A stretch of DNA of 64,000 nt from Microbacterium sp. cf046. GTDB lineage: Bacteria; Actinomycetota; Actinomycetes; Actinomycetales; Microbacteriaceae. Of the stretch, positions 59,916 through 64,000 are shown piece after piece. The stretch's first letter is position 1; each line of letters begins with the position of its first letter. The translations under genes and the position numbers were made by a program. Below the pieces are notes generated by a model that ran no database searches, was not told where the DNA came from, and saw only the letters and a list, made by a program, of their open reading frames with translations. Location of the stretch: contig NZ_FOZJ01000003.1 in assembly GCF_900114345.1 (NCBI RefSeq), positions 558,001 to 622,000 on the forward strand, in the 5' to 3' direction.

Positions 59916-60269
59916 CTACGAGTTCGGAGTGGGTGTCGGGGTCGCGGTGTCGTCGTCGCCCTCGTCAGGCCCGTCGCGGTGCTGCGGCGGAGTTCCACGG
60001 TCGGGTCCCTGACGAGGTTCGCCACCCCACTGGCGTTCGCCGTCCTGCCACTGCTGGCCCGGACCGACCTGCGAGACGAACAGTCCGCCGCGGTGGATGC
60101 CACTCAGGACCAGCCCGGTCGCCAGGCCGCCGCCGAAGGTCAGGCCGAGCACCAGCACTCCTCCGACTGCGATCGCTGCGATCAGCCATCCTCGCGACAC
60201 TCGCGTGTCCCGTGGCACCTCCACCGGTTCCGCAGTGCCCGGATCACGTTCCACCCCGTCGTTCGACAT
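59916..60269 (-). CDS. Single-span hypothetical membrane protein
   Basis: A 117-residue protein with a cytosolic tail, one hydrophobic span (about residues 28-55), and a 60-residue extracytoplasmic tail rich in Gln, Gly, Pro, Asp and Thr. No family is recognised. The start at 60269 avoids a Met-Arg-rich lead-in; a ribosome site is weak. Confidence 0.6.
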   Translation of the reverse strand: MSNDGVERDPGTAEPVEVPRDTRVSRGWLIAAIAVGGVLVLGLTFGGGLATGLVLSGIHRGGLFVSQVGPGQQWQDGERQWGGEPRQGPDRGTPPQHRDGPDEGDDDTATPTPTPNS

Positions 60270-60357
60270 GCCCCGAGGGTGGCCTCGCACTTCAGGAATG
60301 TCGTATGCCGTGGTTGTGGATCCGCTGGGAATCCGCCGTCGGCGGGGCGCCCGGCCG

Positions 60358-61170
60358 CTATCGTCGCCCGGCCTTGCGCCGGAACAGCCACGCGCCCCAC
60401 GCGACGGAGACGAGCAGGATGCCGAGGCACCACCCCAGCGCCCACAGCGGCTCGGACCCGAGGGGCAGACCGAACAGCAGGCCGCGGATCGTCTCGATGA
60501 TCGGGGTGATCGGCTGGTTCTCGGCGATCCACTGCAGCCAGGACGGCATCGTGTCGACGGGGACGAACGCGCTCGAGAGGTAGGGAAGGAACAGGATGAT
60601 GAACCCGTAGCCGCTCGCAGCCTCGGCGCTGCCGGCGGCCAGGCCGATCGCGGCGAACAGATACGTGATCGTCAGGATGTACAGGGCGATCACGCCGATC
60701 GCCGCCACCCAGCCCCACAGGCCTGCCGTCGGGCGGAAGCCGACGAGCAGTGCGACGCCGATCACCACACCGGTCGCCAGCAGGTTGCGCACCAGGCTCG
60801 AGATGACGTGGCCGGTCAGCACGGCGCCGCTGCGCAGCGGCATCGTGCGGAATCGGTCGATGATGCCGGTCTGCAGATCCCTCGCGACGTAGACCGCCGT
60901 CGAGGCGGCGCCGAAGCCCGCGCACAGCAGGATGATGCCGGGCACCACGTAGTCGACGTAGCCCCCGTTCGGATCGATCGCACCGCCGAACACGAAGGTG
61001 AACAGCAGCATGAGCACGACGGGCAGCATGATCGCCATGAGCAGCGACTCCCCGTCCCGGAGGGAGTGCAGAAGGCTCCGCTTCACGAAGACCGACTCGG
61101 CGGTGAATCCCGTGATCCGGGGACGGATGCCGGTGGCCCCGGTGCGGGTGTCAAGGGTTGCGGTGGTCAT
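60358..61170 (-). CDS. ABC-2 exporter permease (DrrB-like)
   Basis: A 270-residue ABC-2 permease with six helices. It matches DrrB of daunorubicin export in organisation. The start overlaps the ATPase stop (ATGA) at 61167-61170. It pairs with the upstream ATPase to expel a drug or lipid-like compound. The gene is probably controlled by the divergent TetR. Confidence 0.9.
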   Translation of the reverse strand: MTTATLDTRTGATGIRPRITGFTAESVFVKRSLLHSLRDGESLLMAIMLPVVLMLLFTFVFGGAIDPNGGYVDYVVPGIILLCAGFGAASTAVYVARDLQTGIIDRFRTMPLRSGAVLTGHVISSLVRNLLATGVVIGVALLVGFRPTAGLWGWVAAIGVIALYILTITYLFAAIGLAAGSAEAASGYGFIILFLPYLSSAFVPVDTMPSWLQWIAENQPITPIIETIRGLLFGLPLGSEPLWALGWCLGILLVSVAWGAWLFRRKAGRR

Positions 61171-62090
61171 CGCTGCTCCTGGAGGGTCTGCGTGCGCGTG
61201 TCCGCCTTCTCGGGCGGATCCGTGGTCGCACCGGGCGTGGTGAGGGAGAGGAACACGTCGTCCAGACTCGGGCGTCGGAGCGCGACGGTGCCTTCCGCGC
61301 CGGACTCGTCGAGCACGTCGAGTGCCCGCCGCAATCCCGACACCGTCCCGTCGGTCGGGACCTCGTGCAGCAGTGCTCCGGAGTGCGAGCGAAGCTCCAC
61401 CGTCTCTCCGCCGAGGCGCCCCTTGAGCTCCTCGGGGGTGCCCGTGGCCGCGATGCGTCCGCCGTCGATCACGGCGATCCGGTCGGCGAGGCGATCGGCC
61501 TCTTCGAGGTACTGCGTGGTCAGCAGCACGGTCGTGCCGGCATCCGCGAGTCCACGGATGACGTCCCACAACTCGCGCCGGCTCCGGGTGTCCAGCCCCG
61601 TGGTCGGCTCGTCGAGGAACAGCACGGCCGGCGTGACGACGAAACTGAGTGCCAGGTCCAGACGGCGCCGCATGCCCCCGGAGTAGGTCGCGACGCGCCG
61701 ACGCGCGGCATCCATGAGATCGAAGCGCTCGAGGAGCTCGGCGGAACGGCGGTTCGCAGCCGTCGCGCCGAGACCCGAGAGCCGGCCGAGCATCACGAGG
61801 TTCTCGGCCCCGGTGAGCACGTCGTCGACGGCAGCCGACTGGCCGGTGAGACTGATCCGCTGCTTCACCTGCTCGGCTTCGCTGACGACGTCGAACCCGG
61901 CCACGACCGCCCTGCCCTCGTCGGGGACCACGAGCGTCGTGAGGATGTTGATCGTGGTCGTCTTTCCGGCTCCGTTCGGACCCAGGAGCGCGAACACCTC
62001 TCCCGCGGCGACCGTGAAGTCCAGGCCCGACAGCACCCGCTGTCGGCCGAACGACTTGCCGAGGCCGGTGACTTCGATGGCTGACTGCAT
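61167..62090 (-). CDS. ABC exporter ATPase (DrrA-like)
   Basis: A 307-residue ATPase of the daunorubicin-resistance group. Walker A Gly-Pro-Asn-Gly-Ala-Gly-Lys-Thr-Thr-Thr, signature Tyr-Ser-Gly-Gly-Met-Arg-Arg-Arg, and Walker B Leu-Phe-Leu-Asp-Glu-Pro-Thr-Thr-Gly-Leu-Asp are complete. The C-terminal 70 residues form the DrrA-specific accessory region. Starts 47 bases from a palindromic operator shared with the divergent TetR gene. Confidence 0.93.
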   Translation of the reverse strand: MQSAIEVTGLGKSFGRQRVLSGLDFTVAAGEVFALLGPNGAGKTTTINILTTLVVPDEGRAVVAGFDVVSEAEQVKQRISLTGQSAAVDDVLTGAENLVMLGRLSGLGATAANRRSAELLERFDLMDAARRRVATYSGGMRRRLDLALSFVVTPAVLFLDEPTTGLDTRSRRELWDVIRGLADAGTTVLLTTQYLEEADRLADRIAVIDGGRIAATGTPEELKGRLGGETVELRSHSGALLHEVPTDGTVSGLRRALDVLDESGAEGTVALRRPSLDDVFLSLTTPGATTDPPEKADTRTQTLQEQR

Positions 62091-62118
62091 GTCGACTCCT
62101 GACTGTGTACGTGGAAAA

Positions 62119-62159
62119 CTGTTTATGACCGTAACAGACTGTTTACGTAATAAACAGTC
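62119..62159. promoter_or_regulatory. TetR operator: 23-base palindrome plus a second weaker dyad
   Basis: GACTGTTTA (62137-62145) and TAAACAGTC (62151-62159) are perfect arms around CGTAA. A second, shorter pair CTGTT (62119-62123) and AACAG (62133-62137) precedes it. The block ends one base before a TAGGAT box (62161-62166) of the TetR gene and lies upstream of the ABC ATPase, so it can control both. Confidence 0.8.
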
Positions 62160-62171
62160 CTAGGATGGAGC

Positions 62172-63116
62172 ATGACGAGAGGCGACGCCATGAGCGAGGA
62201 CGCGGATATCGAGCTGCCGCGAGGCGTCGCGCTGGCGTGGGGAGTGGCCGCCGACCCGCAGCGCGGCCCGAAGCGCGAGATGAGCGTGGAGAAGATCGTC
62301 GAGGCCGCGGTCGAGCTCGCGGACGCGGAAGGGCTGGGCGCCGTTTCGATGGCGGCCGTCGCCGCCCGCCTCGGGTACACGCCGATGTCGCTCTATCGCT
62401 ACGTCAGCGCCAAGGACGATCTCCTCCTGCTCATGCAGGAGGATGCGACTGGGCTTCCGCCCGAGCCGGTCCGCGACGACGGCTGGCGCGCGGGTCTCCA
62501 GCTGCTCTTCCACGGCATGCTCGCTTCGTATCTGCGGCATCCGTGGGTGCTCGACATCCCGATCACCGGTTCGCCGATCACGCCGAACAGCTCGGCCTGG
62601 ATCGAGGCGAGCCTGGTGGTCCTGGCCGAGACGCCGCTCACCCAGGAGGAGCGGGTGGCGGTGACGCTCCTGGTCACCGGACACGCGCGCTGGTACGGCA
62701 CGGTGATGGCCGGCTACGCCACGCAGGGGCGGACCAGTGGGCTGACGCCGGAGCAGATCACCGCGCGAGAAGCGGCGCTCTTCGATGCGCTCATCTCGGC
62801 GGAGGGGTACCCCGCGCTTCGGGCGGCGGTGGACGACGGGGTGTTCGTGTCCGACGCGGATCCCTTCGTGTTCGGCATCGACCGGATCCTGGACGGAGTC
62901 GCCGCCTATCTGGACGCCCTCTCGGCGGGAGGAAGGCGCGTCACGCCGGCGCCCTGGACGGTGCTCGAGGACGCTGACGTGGTCGCGGACAAGAAGGTCC
63001 GCGAGGCGAAGAAGGCGGTGCGGGATGCCGACAGGGCGCTTCGCGACGCGCGCAAGCTCGAGCGCATCGCCGTCCGCGACGCGCGGGAGCGCAATGCGCG
63101 GCATCCGTCCGTCTGA
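62172..63116 (+). CDS. TetR-family repressor with a basic C-terminal tail
   Basis: A 314-residue TetR protein. The HTH (Ala-Ala-Val-Glu-Leu-Ala-Asp-Ala-Glu-Gly, then Tyr-Thr-Pro-Met-Ser-Leu-Tyr-Arg-Tyr-Val) is preceded by a 35-residue lead. The TetR_C_1-type effector domain follows. The last 35 residues are a strongly charged Lys/Arg/Glu helix, not usual for the family. Divergent from the ABC exporter. Start at 62172 lies five bases after a -10 box; Met7 is the alternative. Confidence 0.9.
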   Translation: MTRGDAMSEDADIELPRGVALAWGVAADPQRGPKREMSVEKIVEAAVELADAEGLGAVSMAAVAARLGYTPMSLYRYVSAKDDLLLLMQEDATGLPPEPVRDDGWRAGLQLLFHGMLASYLRHPWVLDIPITGSPITPNSSAWIEASLVVLAETPLTQEERVAVTLLVTGHARWYGTVMAGYATQGRTSGLTPEQITAREAALFDALISAEGYPALRAAVDDGVFVSDADPFVFGIDRILDGVAAYLDALSAGGRRVTPAPWTVLEDADVVADKKVREAKKAVRDADRALRDARKLERIAVRDARERNARHPSV

Positions 63117-63145
63117 ATCATTGTGTTCCCCAGCAGTCACATGGG

Positions 63146-63175
63146 TTTACACGTGTCGCACCAACCCCATAGTCT
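63146..63175 (+). promoter_or_regulatory. Promoter of the BldC-like gene
   Basis: TTTACA (63146-63151) and TAGTCT (63170-63175) with 18-base spacing form a standard -35/-10 pair. ACACGTGT overlaps the -35 box and could be an operator. Confidence 0.5.
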
Positions 63176-63205
63176 GGACTGAGCACGATCCGGGAAGGGG
63201 AGATC

Positions 63206-63397
63206 ATGGCGGAGTTGCCTGATGTGCGCTTCCTGACCGTCGCGGAGGTCGCCGACATCATGCGCGTATCGAAGATGACGGTGTATCGACTCGTGCACGC
63301 CGGCGAGCTGCCCGCGGTGCGATTCGGCCGCAGCTATCGCGTCCCCGAGTCGGCAGTCACCGAGGCCCTGCAGCGCCCGATCGCCGACGTGGGCTGA
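63206..63397 (+). CDS. BldC-like excisionase-type HTH protein
   Basis: A 63-residue MerR/excisionase-fold DNA-binding protein. Leu-Thr-Val-Ala-Glu-Val-Ala-Asp-Ile-Met-Arg-Val-Ser-Lys-Met-Thr-Val opens the HTH, and Arg-Phe-Gly-Arg-Ser-Tyr-Arg-Val-Pro follows as the wing. No effector domain. Related to developmental regulator BldC and to prophage excisionases; because no phage genes are near and the gene sits beside bS22 in many actinobacteria, a host regulator is more likely. AAGGGGAG precedes the ATG. Confidence 0.88.
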   Translation: MAELPDVRFLTVAEVADIMRVSKMTVYRLVHAGELPAVRFGRSYRVPESAVTEALQRPIADVG

Positions 63398-63443
63398 CGC
63401 CGACGCCGACCCAGCGGCCGTTCAAGCGCGGCGGCGCGCCTGA

Positions 63444-63505
63444 TAGACTGCCCAGAGGCATTTTCCGTTCTTGCCGTTCCCGGGCATGACTGCACGCATG
63501 TGCAG
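63444..63505 (+). promoter_or_regulatory. Promoter and leader hairpin of the bS22-like gene
   Basis: TAGACT at 63444-63449 is a likely -10 box. CTGCAC (63490-63495) and GTGCAG (63500-63505) form a short stem with a four-base loop in the resulting 90-base leader. Possible autoregulatory leader. Confidence 0.4.
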
Positions 63506-63537
63506 GTAGCCCAGACCCCGACTTAGTGAGGTTTTCC

Positions 63538-63636
63538 GTGGGTTCAGTCATCAAGAAGCGCCGCAAGCGCATGGCGAAGAAGAAGCACCGCAAGCTGCTT
63601 CGCAAGACTCGCCACCAGCGCCGCAACAAGAAGTAG
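63538..63636 (+). CDS. bS22-like ribosomal peptide (AURKAIP1/COX24 domain)
   Basis: A 32-residue, extremely basic peptide (Lys, Arg and His make up more than half). It matches the AURKAIP1/COX24 domain protein known as bS22 in actinobacteria, which sits in the 30S subunit near the decoding region. The gene is too short for usual gene calling. GTG at 63538 has GAGG six bases upstream, and the frame is closed by TAG. Only the mature 32 residues fit the family. Confidence 0.9.
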   Translation: MGSVIKKRRKRMAKKKHRKLLRKTRHQRRNKK

Positions 63637-63738
63637 CGGCACCGACACCGAGCGCCTGTCCGATGGACGGGCGCTTCGTGTTTGCCCGCGCAGAACGCGC
63701 GGCGCCACCTGGGTGCGAAGTGCCGTCAGAATAGACGG

Positions 63739-64000
63739 ATGAGAACGATCACCGTCGAGCAGCTCCGTGCGCGTGAGGGAGTGCCCCTCATCGATGTGCG
63801 TGAGCCCGATGAATTCGCCGCGGGTCGCGTGCCCGGCGCTGTCAACCTGCCGATGTCGCACATCGGCGAGCGGCTGGACGAGCTGCCCGACGGCGAGTTC
63901 GACGTGATCTGCGCGATCGGCGGCCGGTCGGGCCGCGTGGTCGAGGCGCTCGAGGCGCGCGGCTACGACGCGATCAACGTCGAGGGCGGCACGAACGGCT
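63739..64000 (+). CDS. Rhodanese-domain protein, cut by the window end
   Basis: The first 87 residues of a rhodanese-like protein. It starts Ile-Thr-Val-Glu-Gln-Leu, has the Leu-Ile-Asp-Val-Arg-Glu-Pro-Asp-Glu-Phe strand and Gly-Ala-Val-Asn-Leu-Pro loop, and the active-site loop Cys-Ala-Ile-Gly-Gly-Arg-Ser with the catalytic Cys. It moves sulfane sulfur. The 3' end lies beyond base 64000. CAGAAT, six bases before the ATG, is a weak leaderless -10 candidate. Confidence 0.88.
   Translation, partial: MRTITVEQLRAREGVPLIDVREPDEFAAGRVPGAVNLPMSHIGERLDELPDGEFDVICAIGGRSGRVVEALEARGYDAINVEGGTNG

Noticed and set aside
63206-63397. Excisionase-type HTH considered as a prophage mark
   Set aside because: No integrase, att repeat or phage gene is present; next to the bS22-like gene it fits a host BldC-like protein.
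1-64000. tRNA, rRNA and known riboswitch classes
   Set aside because: Reading both strands of intergenic gaps by eye found no cloverleaf with CCA-type acceptor or recognisable riboswitch core; a covariance-model scan could not be run here.

Overview
The window is high-GC actinobacterial DNA (about 70% G+C). Codon use, the many short 4-base gene overlaps (ATGA/GTGA), frequent leaderless starts behind a TANNNT -10 box, and the gene set (DUF222-HNH 13E12-type protein, F420-linked LLM and deazaflavin oxidoreductases, bS22-like mini-ribosomal protein, TM0106 nuclease) fit Microbacteriaceae, most likely Microbacterium or a close relative. This placement is inferred from style and content; no marker gene was compared. 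No rRNA, tRNA, CRISPR array, insertion sequence or prophage was seen.

Layout. 0.1-8.7 kb: small regulatory and metabolic units: an ArsR/AHSA1 pair, a VOC-ROK-DUF2252 operon divergent from an aldo/keto reductase, a TetR/membrane-protein pair, and a small-membrane-protein/EamA/SDR operon. 8.7-15.1 kb: a carbohydrate island with a GH127 glycosidase, a RuBisCO-like protein and a DUF1537 sugar-acid kinase in one operon, divergent from an Asp/Glu-racemase-like gene and followed by a SorC regulator. 15.2-17.9 kb: PhnB-like, SpoIIAA-like, DNA glycosylase and winged-helix genes. 18.4-25.1 kb: a LacI-controlled locus with a CUT1 ABC importer and a YicI-type GH31 alpha-xylosidase. 25.2-30.2 kb: small hypothetical genes and an accessory patch with a 17-base tandem repeat, a second dispersed repeat, an alpha/beta hydrolase with a low-complexity insert and a 13E12-type DUF222-HNH gene.

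30.4-64 kb is mostly housekeeping: an MFS exporter, SbcDC, a nucleosidase/lipase-maturation-factor/FAD-oxidoreductase operon, a lipoprotein resembling a dead beta-lactamase, NAD synthetase, a TM0106 nuclease-helicase, DUF3467, a membrane protein coupled to an ornithine-decarboxylase-type enzyme, upp, tadA, LLM oxidoreductase, CDF transporter, a second ArsR/SRPBCC pair, proC, trkA/trkH, a DrrAB-type ABC exporter divergent from its likely TetR regulator, a BldC-like HTH protein, a bS22-like peptide and the start of a rhodanese gene cut by the window edge.

How it works together. The two sugar islands point to plant cell-wall use. The LacI-ABC-GH31 locus suits import and cleavage of alpha-xylosides such as xyloglucan fragments. 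The GH127-RLP-kinase operon suits release and breakdown of an unusual pentose or branched sugar; RLP plus DUF1537 kinase is the pair known from the oxo-isoapionate branch of apiose catabolism. That operon, with a GH127 that lacks the usual acid/base glutamate and a racemase-like protein with only one of two catalytic cysteines, is the best candidate here for an incompletely described pathway.
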